A stretch of 64,000 nucleotides of DNA from Flaveria trinervia. Its lineage: Eukaryota; Streptophyta; Magnoliopsida; Asterales; Asteraceae. The DNA is taken from positions 237,501-301,500 of the forward strand of contig CM046453.1 of NCBI GenBank assembly GCA_025506515.1. The letters are read 5' to 3'. Below the pieces are notes generated by a model. The model saw nothing but the letters and a program-made list of their open reading frames with translations, was not told the origin of the DNA and ran no database searches. Shown here one piece after another: positions 34,963 through 46,711 of this stretch; the stretch's first letter is position 1; every line of letters begins with the position of its first letter. Position numbers and translations under genes: made by a program.

Positions 34963-36010
34963 TGTAAGGTCCCGTTCCCGAAAACCTCACAGTTGGTCAA
35001 TCATAGCAATTAGAACATTAAACATTACAATTAAACAAGCTTAAGCAACGGAAATAATTTATCAAAAGCCATTCATTTCATTTAAAACACTGTTGTTAAG
35101 TAATACATCATCATTGATTGTTTACAAAAGACTTGTTTATCTGCATTACAAAACAACAGCAACACAGAGTACGAATGGATGTCAGACTTTTCCTGCCGAG
35201 TAGCTTCACCCTCGTGCCATCCTCAGCAATAATCACCTGCCAACTGAAAATGTATAAAAGTCAGCGTTGCTGAGTGAGCTCTAGTTTTATAAGTAATAAA
35301 ATACTTTCTATATGTTGTATATGAAAATACTCTTTTCTGTAAAATACAACTCCGTACTGTATATGCGAGCAAGCATCAACTATATGAACAAATATTGTTC
35401 ATTCTCTTTATTGTATGCCTTGTCTGTTTTGTAAACTTTTATCTTTATGTTTCACTTTCTGTATGGACCAGTGAGCAACACCAACTATATGCGCGATGGA
35501 AAACGGGTGATGGGCCATCTATATCCCTTGAAAAGGTTAACTGTATCCCTCTCTAGGGTCAACTTTATCCCCCGAAAGGGTCAACTGTATCCCTCGAAAG
35601 GGTAAACTATATCCCCCGAAAGGGTCAACTGTATCCCTCGAAAGGGTTCTGTGTACTATGTACAAGGTCAACCCAATCACCCAGGACACGCTGCAAAGTT
35701 CCTGCCAATCTCAATTGATTGACCCTGTGTGCATAATAGGGTAGCTAACCCGCAGCACAGTTGAGCTAACGACAACATGATCGTGTACCTCCTGTAAGCT
35801 TGCAAGACTTGTTAACATTTTCATTAATGTTCCTCTTCTTTTCTTTATTTCTCTTTCACTTTATTATTACGATATACTTTACGTTACGATAATAACATAC
35901 CACGTAAAGTCACATACTATAAGTAATAATAATAATAGCAATAACAATAATAAGGGACAATCATAAGTAATCATATCATGCATGAAACATCATCATTAAT
36001 AAGCCCTTTG
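34963..36010 (-). repeat. A2 3' LTR, truncated
   Basis: Matches the other A2 LTR from its terminus inward to the sequence CATCATCATTAATAAGCC, then switches abruptly into RNase H coding sequence. It keeps a 24-bp tandem array (35519-35648) and surroundings that the other LTR has lost. Confidence 0.85.
35519..35648. repeat. 24-bp tandem array in A2 LTR
   Basis: Five to six units of the form TATCCCTCGAAAGGGTCAAC. Each contains the inverted pair CCCTCGAAAGGG or CCCCCGAAAGGG, so each can form a small hairpin. The other A2 LTR lacks it through a deletion of about 575 bp. Confidence 0.9.
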
Positions 36011-36014
36011 GCCT

Positions 36015-36440
36015 TGCCCGGATGGTAATGGATCTCACAATCATAATCCTTGATAAGCTCTCTGCCTCATGTTCAGATCCTTCTGCTCGAAGAAGTACTT
36101 CAAGCTCTTATGGTCACTAAAAATGGTGCACTTCGTCCCGTACAAATAGTGCCTCCAAATCTTTAGTGCAAAGACCACGGCCGCTAGCTCCAAGTCATGA
36201 GCAGGGTAGTTGACCTCATGAACTTTCAACTGTCGGGATGCATAGGCTATAACCTTCCCTCTCTGCATTAACACACACCCCAACCCCAAGTAAGAAGCAT
36301 CTGAGTATACTACCAAATCCTCGCTTCCTTCGGGTAACGACAAGACAGGAGCTTGAGTCAACCTTACCTTTAACTCCTCGAACGCATGTTCTTGAGCTTG
36401 ACCCCACGTAAACTTTACATCCTTTCGGGTCAACTTGGTC
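36015..36440 (-). pseudogene. pol: RNase H region of A2
   Basis: Motifs VYSDASYLGLGCVLMQ, HDLELAAVVFALK and FSDHKSLKYF are visible in an open run 36433-36041. The end is cut by the deletion junction. About 11 bases are missing near 36059 compared with A3. Confidence 0.87.
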
Positions 36441-37300
36441 AGTGGAGAAGCGATCTTGGAAAAGTCCTGATTAACCTTCGATAATACCTGCCAACCCCAA
36501 GAAACTACGAATCTCGGATGGCGTCCTTGGAGACTTCCATTGCATCATAGCCTCCACCTTAGTAGGGTCTACCATAATCCCCTCGGGATTTATCACGCGA
36601 CCCAAGAATTGAATTTCGCGTAACCAGAACGCGCATTTGGAGAATTTGGCATACAACTTCTCCCTTCTTAAGGCCTCTAACACCTCCTGAATATGATCGG
36701 CATGCTCCTTCAATAAATCAGGATATCATCAATAAACACAATCACTGATTTATCTAACATTGGCCAACACACTTGATTCATCAAGTCCATAAAAGCAGTT
36801 GGCGCATTGGTCAGACCAAATGACATAACAAGGAATTCATAGTGACCGTAGCGCGTGCGAAAAGCTGTTTTAGGGATATCCTGATCCTTCACCTTCAGCT
36901 GATGGTAATCAGATCGAAGATCTATCCTTGAAAACCAACTGGCACCTTGGAGCTGATCAAACAGATCATCTATCCTTGGTAGGGGGTATCGGTTCTTCAC
37001 CGTTAACTTGTTCAGCTCTCGGTAGTCAATACACATCCTCATACTACTGTCTTTCTTCTTCAAAAATAGGACCGGAGCACCCCAGGGAGAGATACTCGGT
37101 CTAATGAACCCCTTACCGAGCAGCTCTTGCAACTGTTCCATAAGTTCTTTCATTTCTATGGGAGCTAATTGATATGGTGCTTTGGCAGCGGGTTGAGCAC
37201 CGGGTATCAAGTGAATTTGGAACTCAATCTCGTGATCCGGTGGCACACCGGGTAAGTCTTCTAGGAATACGTCCGGAAAGTCACACACAACTGGTACATC
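36441..37300 (-). pseudogene. pol: Reverse transcriptase region of A2
   Basis: RMCIDYRELNKL (about 37005-37040), FRTRYGHYEF, the catalytic VFIDDILIY (about 36710-36740), then SFLGLAG near 36480-36505. The first two thirds share one open frame with the protease (37612-36710). A frameshift follows at about 36710 and another near 36475. Confidence 0.88.
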
Positions 37301-37800
37301 AGATAGTTGCGGTGTTGGCGCGTCCACATCCTTTACGTAGGCCAAGTAGGCACTACATCCACGCCTCATGCACTTTCCCGCCACCGCCATCGAAATTACT
37401 TTCGGGATCGTCGTGACGCGATCTCCATAAATCGTAACCAAACTCTTATCGGGCGCCACTAATCGAATCATCTTCTTGCGACACACGATGTTTGCTTCAT
37501 AGGTTGCTAACCAATCCATCCCTAGTACTACATCAAATCCACCTAGGGGTATCACGTGTAACCTAGCAGCAAACCTATGGCCTTCTAGTTCTATGGCACA
37601 GTCTTCTATCACATCAGTAATTCTAGTGGACTTGCCAATAGCAGTTTCTACATCAAATGGTGCACTGACCTTCTACTAATAACAGGCAACTTAGCACAGA
37701 AAGTAGTAGAAATAAAACTCCTACTAGCACTAGAATCAAACAATATAGAGGCACAAGTTTGGTTTACCAGAAACATACCTGACACAACATCGGGATCAGC
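37301..37800 (-). pseudogene. pol: Aspartic protease region of A2 (active-site change)
   Basis: Open from 37612 with VVLGMDWLATYEANIV (about 37490-37540). Upstream and out of frame, the catalytic triad region near 37725-37745 reads D-S-S-A-S where A1 and A3 read D-S-G-A-S. The invariant Gly is Ser, which should kill retropepsin activity (family knowledge). Confidence 0.82.
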
Positions 37801-38939
37801 TCTGGCTTCCTCTCGGGTCATGGTGTAAGCTCTAGCACCTGCCCTCTGCCCTCCTTCCTCCGGCTTCTTCTCTCTGCCCCAGAGCTCTCTGCCCTCGGCT
37901 TCTTACAGTCTCTAGCGATGTGGCCAGGCTGACCACACCTGAAGCATATGTTCATCCCCATTCTGCACTCACCAGTATGCTCCCTTCCACATTTGTCACA
38001 CCTCCTCAGCCCTGATCCAGATGTGACCACACGCCGATCACCCACCTTTGCCACCTTCTTGTTTGGAGCAGTTCTACCACGTCCAAACCGTTTTCCATTC
38101 CAGTTCCGACTACCACCATCCTTCTTATCCACCTCAGTCACCACCACCTCGCGCTCATCGTATAATCTGCCAACCAAGTCAACTGCCGACCTGAAAGTGC
38201 TAGGCCCAGCGGCAATCATATGCCTACGGATATCCGCTGGAAGCCCCTGGATGTACCTTTTAATCTTTCGTGACAATGGTGTCACTTGATCGGGCACCAA
38301 CCGCGCCATTTCATTGAATTTGGTGGTGTACTGCTGGTGTGTCATCGTTCCCGCCTCCAGCTGCAGGAAGTCTCTTTCTACCTTGTCCATTGCTCTGTGA
38401 GGACAGAATTCCTCGATCACTAGCTTCTTCAGTTCAGGCCATCTCATTCTTCCAATGGCCCTGCTACCCTCGTCTTGGACAATGTTGTCCCACTAGCACA
38501 AAGCCAAGTCCACAAAGGAGTGGGTAGCGAATTTCACCTTCTGATCCTCACGGCACTCATTGATATCGAGGACAACCTCCATCTCCCTTACCCACCGGTG
38601 AGCAGCTGCCGCAGTGCCGTTTCCATCGAAAGTAGGGGGTTTGCATCTCTTAAACGCCCCATAGTTACAACCGTGAGTCGCCTCCGGCGCAGGCTCCTCT
38701 TATTCCTCCTCCTCATCATCAGAGAGAACCGTTTCTGGCTCTGGTTGATCCCGTCCTCCCGAGGACCTGTTTCTTTCCCCATCCCTTACTGCCTTGATCA
38801 CTTTGGTCACCACAGACGGTAGAATCGTCTGCATGACCTGGTGAACCTCTTCCACTACAGCCTCCTTTACTGAGGCTCTCAGATTGGCGCTCTCGTCGCC
38901 ACCCTCCGGATGAGGGGTCTCTGGTTCTTCATGAACCAG
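37801..38939 (-). pseudogene. gag: gag of A2, N-terminus replaced
   Basis: Retains the acidic linker, the capsid-like domain (WVREMEVVLDI, ATHSFVDLALC, EFCPHRAMDK) and one zinc knuckle, CFRCGQPGHIARDC (about 37915-37955). A CDKCGREHTGEC lies upstream of it. In-frame stops occur near 38700 (TAA in an acidic run) and 38493 (TAG). Homology to A3 stops exactly at 38939, where element C begins, so about 30 N-terminal residues are gone. Confidence 0.87.
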
Positions 38940-39555
38940 ATCGAAGCGGTAAAGAAATGGGATGCGCCCCAGACACCTTCAGAGATTCGGCAATTCTTAG
39001 GATTGGCCGATACTATCGTCGTTTCATTGCGAACTTTTCAAAGATCGCTCAACCGTTGACATTGTTAACTCAGAAAGACAAGAAGTTTGATTGGGGACAG
39101 GCACAAGAACAAGCGTTCCAAACACTGAAAGATAAGCTGTGTAATGCCCCAATATTGTCCCTCCCAGACGGAACTGACGATTTTGTGGTATATTGTGATG
39201 CTTCGCATCAAGGGTTGGGATGTGTACTAATGCAGAAAGATAAGGTGATTGCCTACGCTTCACGACAACTTAAGGTGCATGAAAAGAACTACACAACTCA
39301 CGATCTTGAGTTGGGCGCTGTAGTATTCGCACTCAAAATATGGAGGCATTACCTGTATGGAACCAATGCATCATCTACACAGATCATAAAATCCTTCAAC
39401 ATATTCTGGATCAGAAGGAACTCAATATGCGACAGCGACACTGGGTAGAGCTTTTTAGTGACTATGATTGTGAAACCCGGTATCATCCGGGGAAAGCTAA
39501 TGTGGTGGCTGATGCTCTAAGTCGCAAAGAACGTGTGAAACCACTTCGCGCTTGA
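38940..39555 (+). pseudogene. pol: RT end and RNase H of element C
   Basis: Begins in the segment EAVKKWDAPQTPSEIRQFLG, with YYRRFIANFSKI near 39010-39045. RNase H motifs follow: YCDASHQGLGCVLMQ (about 39190-39235), HDLELGAVVFALK, YTDHKILQHI and VVADALSRKE (ending about 39530). One frame break lies near 39362. Confidence 0.87.
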
Positions 39556-40620
39556 GCTTTGGGATTGACCATTCAAACAAATTTAAAAGCTTAGATCCAA
39601 ATTGCACAAAGTGAGGCGTTGAAAGAAGAAAACCTTGCAGGAGAAGAATTCCGAGGGTTGGATAAACAACTGATGTGCAAGGACGATGGTATACAGTACT
39701 TCGTGGACCGTATATGGGTACCCAAGTGGGGAGGTGTACGTACCTTGGTCATGGATGAAGCACACAAGACGCGATATTCTATTCATCCTGGCGCAGACAA
39801 GATGTACCACGATCTCAAAGATCTGTACCGGTGGCCAGGCATGAACAAAGACATTGCCACATACGTCAGCAGATGCTTGACATGCTTGAAAGTTAAAGCT
39901 GAACATCAGAAACCATCGGGACTGTTACAGTAACCTGAGATTCCCGAATGGAAATGGGAGAACATAGCCATGGATTTCATTACCAAACTCCCTCGAGCGA
40001 GCAACGGGCATGACTCGATATGGGTCGTAGTGGATCGAATGACGAAATCAGCACATTTCTTGCCAATCCGAGAAGACGACAAAATGGACAAGTTGGAGAG
40101 ATTGTACATAAAAGATGTCATGACAAGACACGGAGTGCCGGTGTCAATCATATCCGATCGTGACGGCCGATTCACTTCACGATTTTGGCAGACACTATAG
40201 AAAGCGATGGGCACTCGATTAGACATGAGTACCACCTATCACCCTCAGACAGAGGTCAAAGCGAACGAACCATACAAACGCTAGAAGACATGCTGAGAGC
40301 GTGTGTAATCGACTTTGGTGGTAGTTGGGACACTCATTTGCCATTGATTGAGTTCTCTTACAACAACAGCTATCATACCAGCATTGGGTTGTGCTCCGTT
40401 CGAAGTGTTGTACGGAAGGAAGTGTAGATCACCCGTTTGTTGGGTCGAGATTGGTGAAATTCAGTTAACAGGCCCAGAGATCATTCAGGAAACAACCGAC
40501 AAGATCTTCCAAATCAAAGATAGACTGAAAGCCGCTAGAGATCGCCAAAAGAGCTATGCCGACAATCGTCGGAAGCCTCTAGAATTCAACGTTGGGGACC
40601 AAGTGTTACTCAAAGTCTCT
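39556..40620 (+). pseudogene. pol: Integrase core of element C
   Basis: The HHCC finger (IHPGADKMYHD to CLTCLKVKAEH) is at about 39780-39905. The DDE core has MDFITKLP (about 39970-39993), IISDRDGRFTSRFW (about 40147-40190) and the Glu in the RTIQTLEDML segment (about 40265-40295). Premature stops occur at 39931-39933 (TAA) and 40198-40200 (TAG). A frameshift lies near 40390. Confidence 0.87.
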
Positions 40621-41037
40621 CCTTAGAAAGGAGTTTTTCGGTTTGGAAAGAAAGGGAAGTTAGCCCCAAGATACGTTGGACCATTCGAGATTACAGAAAG
40701 AATTGGTCCAGTGGCTTGCCGATTAAGGTTACCACAAGAACTCAACGGTGTGCATGATACTTTCCATGTGTCGAACCTCAAGAAGTGTTTAGCTGACGAA
40801 TCACTTCATGTACCAATTGAGGATATCAAAATTGACGAAAAGCTTCATTTTATTGAGGAACCTATTGAGATCATCGATTGTAAGGTCAAACAATTGAAGC
40901 GCAGTAGAATACCAATTGTTCGCGTAGGGTGGAATTCAAAGCGAGGGCTAGAGTTTACATGGGAACGAGAAGATCAAATGAAACTCAAATACCCACACCT
41001 ATTCGTGGATGACACTCTTGGACCTAACTCCAGCTGA
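40621..41037 (+). pseudogene. pol: Integrase C-terminal and chromodomain-like tail of C
   Basis: Starts after a TAG (40624-40626) where relatives have Trp. It holds a GPF-type motif, HDTFHVSNLKKCL, and a tail with IVRVGWNSKRGLEFTWE ending in YPHLFVDD. One open run of 108 codons (40711-41037). Confidence 0.85.
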
Positions 41038-41057
41038 ATTTTGGGACGAAATTCTCT

Positions 41058-41071
41058 CAACTGGGGGATAC
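41058..41071 (+). other. Polypurine tract of C (weak)
   Basis: AACTGGGGGATAC directly before the LTR start. It is short and interrupted by pyrimidines. Confidence 0.6.
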
Positions 41072-43621
41072 TGTGACATCTGTCACCTTAAGGTCCATCG
41101 AACGACATAATTAACCATAGAATTATTTTAATTATTCTTCCTCTTCTTCATGAACTCCTGTTTTAAGGAATCATGTTTGCTTTATTACCGTGTGCCTGTA
41201 CTTCCTCCGTGAACGGGTGCTAAGCATAAACCTTTTATAAATTTCATCACCATTATCACCAAATATATCATTTTTAATTATAACTAGTGTCATTAATAAA
41301 ACCATTTTAAGCCATCAATTATCATAAAACACGCTTTTAACATTAATATTGCGAACATTCTAAAGTTGTTTTCAACCGAAGCAAAATTTGGAAACTCGGG
41401 GGCTAAGTGCAGGGACTAAAATTGACATTTTGCAAACCTGGGATGGGTATAAAAACCCCATTCCCAGCCATTTCTTCATCCTCTCCATTTCTTCTTCATC
41501 TTCTTCTTCTCCACTTCACATCTTCATCTTAGCACCAAAAACGCCCCGTTTGGTCACGTTTCGTCGTCTAGACTTCCCTACAACCTAGTCTACTCATCCT
41601 TGCAGGTAGACGACCTTGGTTGTCCATTTCTTGCTTGTTTTACGGTGTCCATTTCTAGGGTTTTGGGTGTTCGGGTCAACTCGAACACAAGAGGTCGTGT
41701 GGGTGCATGTGATGACTTTCTGCGTGTGCTTCTCGTTCGTGTGTGTTTGTTGTGTGATTCTGGAAGTTCTTGATGTGTAAAACCCGTGCTTGGGGCAGCC
41801 GAACGCTGCTCTACACTTCTGCAGTCGCGAACCTGCAGTTCAGGCGACTGGGTCTGTCATGCGACTGAGCCGTGCGACTGGGTGAGTCCGTGCGACTGAG
41901 TCATGCGACTATGTCTTTCGGGCGAATGAATCGTGCGACTAGGATGTCATGCGATTGAGTCAATGCGGATAAATGTGTGTGCGATTGAGTCAATGTGGAG
42001 AATGAATGCATGCGACTATGTGTGTATCGCACGACTGAAGGCCAATCGTACGAATGAAGGTTCAGTCGTACGAATGAAGCTGATTCGTACGAATGAAGCT
42101 GATTCGTACGAATGAAGCTGATTCGTACGAATGAAGCTGATTCGTACGAATGAAGGTTGATTCGTGCGTATGGAGGTTAAGTCGTGTGATTGGGTGTTGT
42201 GTGGTACGACTGAATGCTAGTCGTACGAATGAGGGTTCAATCGTGCCAATGAAGCTGATTCGTACGATTGAAGGTTGATTCGTACGAATGGAGTGTTGAG
42301 TCGAGCGTCTGGTCCTGTTGTGTGACTGATGATGTTGAGTGTGAATTTCCTCTTGAACGTCTGATGATGATAAGGTAACATCAGTAAAAGTGTCATTGCT
42401 TGACCACAAAGATTAAAGTCAACGCTATCAACATGCACATACTATTTCAATTGAAATCAACCTAACATTTTACAAGTATCGACAACCCATTTGGAACTAC
42501 AAATACATAACAAGTGTTATCTTTCATAATAATGAGATCTCTATACGGATGTCATAAGCAATGACGACTACTCTTAGTACTTGGATCTACATAAGATCTG
42601 ATACGTGTGTCCGCTTGTGTGTGTGCTACCCACGACCGAACCGATACAACCCGAACCGACCAACATTACTATATGCTTTATACACGTCATTAATGCTTAA
42701 CAATAACCGTCAATAGGTGTTTGACTGTTCATTGCATTCAACTATTGGGAATCTTGATCATTCATACTTACCACTTAATATGTGAGTCTCGTGGCCCCTT
42801 TTTTTTGCTTATACTACTTTACAAACATTACAAACATGGGGGAAAAGTATGCTCGCCCGTTTTCTATGCTGTGCAACATACATACAATTTACATACTTGG
42901 AATCAACGTGCTACTGTTTTGTGAGTACTTATCTGATACATGCTTGAGTCTGCTTTGTGGTTCTTTCTTACAACCATTAATTCTAGTGTGGAACGACGGA
43001 TAGGTATTGGTAGTACTACTGGGTTGACACCCCCACCCTCGTGTTGGTATACTAGTTAGTACCAACAAAAGCCAGGAACGGGCCTTGGGTGAAATATCCG
43101 ACAAGATTCTTTGTGTACGTCGTTAGGTTTGGTTGTAAAGCTCTTTTCATGTGATTTTGCTACTTATAACTGTATGCACGGTATTCTGCAACAACTTTAT
43201 ACAGCATCAATTACTTATTTACTTTTAAACCTGCGAGCTCACCAACAATTTTGTTGACCATTTTGAGCATATCTTTTCAGGTGATCATGCTAGCTGAGGT
43301 TCTAGGTGTGCTGCCTTAGTGGAGACCCTAGGATGCATTTTCGAGCTAAACTTATCATTTTGAAAACAATTGTTGTATCTGTTTCAAACAACATTACACT
43401 TTGTAACTTGTTCCCGGGTTGTGCGAATTGCATAAAATGTTATTATCTATGTTCATCTTATATCATGTTTATGCTTATGGCTATGTTGTCGTGAATACTA
43501 ACTAAACACGACACAAGTCCCCTTGTTGTCGTGTCGTCATGACACGCTTGTCTCATCATCATTATTATTGTATCTCTATTGCTTACATCCTCGTGTTTCC
43601 GCTCTTAGCGGGGATGTGACA
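41072..43621 (+). repeat. 3' LTR of element C
   Basis: 2.55 kb, TGTGACATCTGTCACC to GGGGATGTGACA. It resembles B in its TGTGACA ends but is otherwise distinct. It has a CT-rich leader-like block (41475-41530) followed by a large CG-motif array. No second LTR in the window. Confidence 0.88.
41836..42318. repeat. CG-motif and palindrome array in C LTR
   Basis: The first part repeats GCGACTGAG/ATGCGACT variants. The middle (about 42075-42165) has four to five 19-bp units, each centred on the perfect palindrome TTCGTACGAA. The last part has looser copies. ORFs on both strands through here arise from the repeat. Confidence 0.85.
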
Positions 43622-43762
43622 ATGCGCACATAATACCAGTTAACATTAGAAAAGACATACCTGATGGCACGTAGCTACTCGGGCTGACATCCCTCCATTT
43701 GTCCTCTTTTCAGTTTAATTTTAGGTTTTAAAAGTTTATTTAACCCAATTCTCTTAAACTTT
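43622..43762 (-). other. Leader remnant of A2
   Basis: Resumes A2 after element C. ATGCGCACATAA at 43622 matches A3 at about 56453. It carries the CAGGTATGT-type donor (minus strand) near 43655-43665. Confidence 0.75.
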
Positions 43763-43775
43763 GGCTCTGATACCA
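43763..43775 (-). other. Primer-binding site of A2
   Basis: Minus strand TGGTATCAGAGCC, an exact initiator-Met tRNA complement, three bases from the 5' LTR. Confidence 0.9.
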
Positions 43776-44039
43776 ACTTGTAAGGTCCCGTTCCCAGAAA
43801 CCTCACAGTTGGTCAATCATAGCAATTAAAACATTAAACATTACAATTAAACAAGCTTAAGCAGCAGAAATATGTAACATCTTGTATTTTTAGGTTAAAT
43901 TAAAGTTAACCTTGTTAAATTCTTGTAAGGACCTTTGTTGTCAAATATAAAACTCGTGGATTACTTATGCTTATTGCTTTAATTTGCCTTTTAATTCTTT
44001 ACCTTGAAAGATTATAATGTTAATTTTTTTTCTTACTTA

Positions 44040-44110
44040 ATAAATAAATAATAGTAATAATGATAATAATAATAATAATAATAATAATCTTGTTATTAAT
44101 AATAATTTAT
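44040..44110. repeat. AAT microsatellite inside the D LTR
   Basis: Same relative place as the ATT tract of the minus-strand solo LTR at 17038-17132. Confidence 0.9.
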
Positions 44111-44986
44111 AAAAATCATTAAACTTAGAAATGATTAAAACTTGGATTTATTAAGTTAAGGGGCCTTAAGGTTATTTTATAAAATTTAAATAGAAAGTTT
44201 ATGCATGAAATGATAAACATTTATAACTTGAGGAACCATTTTTGTAAACCTTGAAACCCAACCAACCCCCCCCCTTTCAAACCCGTAAAACCGGTGACGG
44301 CTCCGGCCACCGCCGGCCGACACTCCAGCGAACCTTTATGCACCAAAATCTCTTGGTTTCGAAGCTAAAAACCGTTTCCAACCGTTTCAGTTCATGAATC
44401 GAACCTACCAACACACTTTAATCCGATTAAAGTGTTCTAATGAGCATTCACGCCATGAACCGAAACATCCTTAAATCATAGAGCGTTGGAGCCATAAACC
44501 ATAATTAAAGTCTAATTAATCGAACCTAAACAATTACCTAACAAAACTAAATCATTTGCAACTCTCAATTTCTTCTGAATCAAATGCGAACATAAGCATC
44601 GATCATCATCTCTTTCGCGAACCTGCACTATTCGAACATCATCTTCAGATCTTCAAAACTCGAAATCAACATAGGGCTTTTCATCATTTAACTTATTCGA
44701 AACTTTCTGTAAAGCGAATTTGAGTTTCATCATCGATTGTAACCTGAACGAATCGCAACACAGTCGCGGCTGTTCTTCGAGTGTTCATCATCAATCCGTG
44801 TGCAATTCGGGTAATTGAACATACATACATGCTCGATTTCTGTTGGGGAACAAAAGCCCTAACATTATTTGATTAACAACATTGATTTGGGGATCAATTT
44901 GAATCCAATCGAAATTAGGGTTCTTGGATTTGGGAGTATTCTATTGATTTAGGATAAATCCATTTGAAACCGGTTATACCGCGGCT

Positions 44987-45057
44987 GAGAGCCTTAGTTC
45001 ACCGGCTCACATCCACATTTCAACTTAGAGGTCCCGGGTTCGAACCCGGGCACCCTC
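44987..45057 (+). ncRNA. tRNA-like Pol III module in D LTR (copy 2)
   Basis: A 71-nt block. A-box-like TTAGTTCACCGG, then a B box inside CCCGGGTTCGAACCCGGG. GAG at the 5' end can pair with CTC at the 3' end. The downstream T-run is weaker (TTATTATTTT). Same sense as the LTR, as in copies 1 and 3. Not a canonical tRNA. Confidence 0.55.
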
Positions 45058-46711
45058 TTATTATTTTAAAATGGCTTTTTAGCCTTAATTTTATTTTAGA
45101 AAAATTCTATTACATATAAAAATGATTTTTACAAACTTCTAATCTTTTAAAAGTCAACAAAATATTTTTTGTAATTTATCCTTATAAAATATTTAATATT
45201 TTATTATAAAAGTTATAACTAAGTATTGTTACAAACAAATGGATTTATATAATAATTTGAATTATTAATTTTTATTGAGTCTTATGTTTTCTTTGATTAA
45301 AGATATATGTTTTGTTGCATAAATTATTAACAACGGCTATTTTTCCCTTAAAATTTTATAATACTTCTCTATTGAACTAAATATATAAATAAGGTTTACT
45401 AAATTGTTTATAAAACCCCAAAATCCTAAAACTCTTGTTCGCGTTAAAATATTAATTTTATTATTATTAACTTAAAAATATTATAAATATATATATTAGG
45501 TACATTGTGAGGGCTACGTTGAATCGACGCTTTTTATTATTTTCTTATTAATCATCCATAAATACTTATTAATCAAGTGAGTATTTCCATACCCCTTTTT
45601 GCTTATTTCCACACTTTGGGGTGAAACATGTTAACTTATTATCATTGCACTTGTAAACTTATTTGAGACTTGTAATCTTTGGCAAATTCATCATGCAAAG
45701 TTATGGTTAGTTGAACTTTTGTGGTTACCATGTTATGGGTTATATGTACAATCATTAACTATTGCTAGCCCAGCGAAGTCATAGATCTATGGGCAAGACA
45801 AGCCTGCTTTGGTTGATCCAAATACACTTAGCTGATCGTATAATCTTGTAAACGTTTGAGACTTGTAAAACTTTGTCGAGGTTTGATTGTTGCATGTTCA
45901 TAACATCCCTAATCACTTTATTCACTAACTTATGACTTGAATTGCCATCTTTTTTATAATCTATGTATTAAAAACTATGGAATGCTCACCAACATTATTG
46001 TTGACCTTTTATTTTTAACATTTTTCAAGAAACGCCCAAGTTTGATATCTACTCTTTGAAGCTTGCACATCTAGGAATGGACCTAGATAAATGAATAAAA
46101 TAAGAATGACTTGTTACATTCTATGTTTTTTTTATTTTCTTTGAGTCTTAAGCTTGTAATGCTACAATTGAATCTTATGATAAATTTATATTTGGGTTAT
46201 TAATAGCGTTATGTGGCTGTGAACGATCTTAACTCTCACTCCTCGACGTTTCCGCCGTCAAGGTTGGGGTGTGACAAAATATTTATCAAAAGCCATTCAC
46301 TTCATTTAAAACACTGTTATTAAGCAATACATCATCATTGACTGTTTACAAAAGACTTGTTTATCTGCATTACAAAACAACAGCAACACAGAGTACGAAT
46401 GGATGTCAGACTTTCCCTGCTGAGTAGCTTCACCCTCGTGCCATCCTCAGCAATAATCACCTGCCAACTGAAAATGTATAAAAGTCAGCGTTGCTGAGTG
46501 AGCTCTAGTTTTATAAGTAATAAAATACTTTTTATATGTTGTATATGAAAATACTCTTTTCTGTAACATACAACTCTGTACTGTATATGCGAGCACGCAT
46601 CAACTATATGAACAAATATCATGCATGAAACATCATCATTAATAAGCCATTTGTCAACCTTGGTCAAAACCCTAAAGCACAGACTCCCAGAAAATTCTGT
46701 AAAAATTTCTA

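Larger units (their letters stand above)
38940..43621 (+). mobile_element. Ty3/gypsy element C, 3' half only
   Basis: A + strand element lacking its 5' LTR, gag, protease and most of RT. It starts inside the RT-RNase H connection and runs through RNase H, integrase and a 3' LTR ending GGGGATGTGACA at 43621. It sits head-on in A2, replacing about 285 bp of it (equivalent to about 56168-56452 in A3). There is no target-site duplication, so this is a rearrangement, not a simple insertion. Confidence 0.87.
43873..46276 (+). mobile_element. Solo LTR, family D (2.4 kb)
   Basis: TGTAACATCTTG (43873) to GGTTGGGGTGTGACA (46276), with a perfect duplication AAATA (43868-43872 and 46277-46281). It is nested in the A2 5' LTR, so it is younger than A2. 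It contains an AAT tract (44040-44110) and a tRNA-like module. Confidence 0.93.

Noticed and set aside
42062..42409. Minus-strand 115-codon ORF in the C LTR
   Set aside because: Produced by the 19-bp palindromic repeats, with a low-complexity Ser/Arg/Thr-type product.
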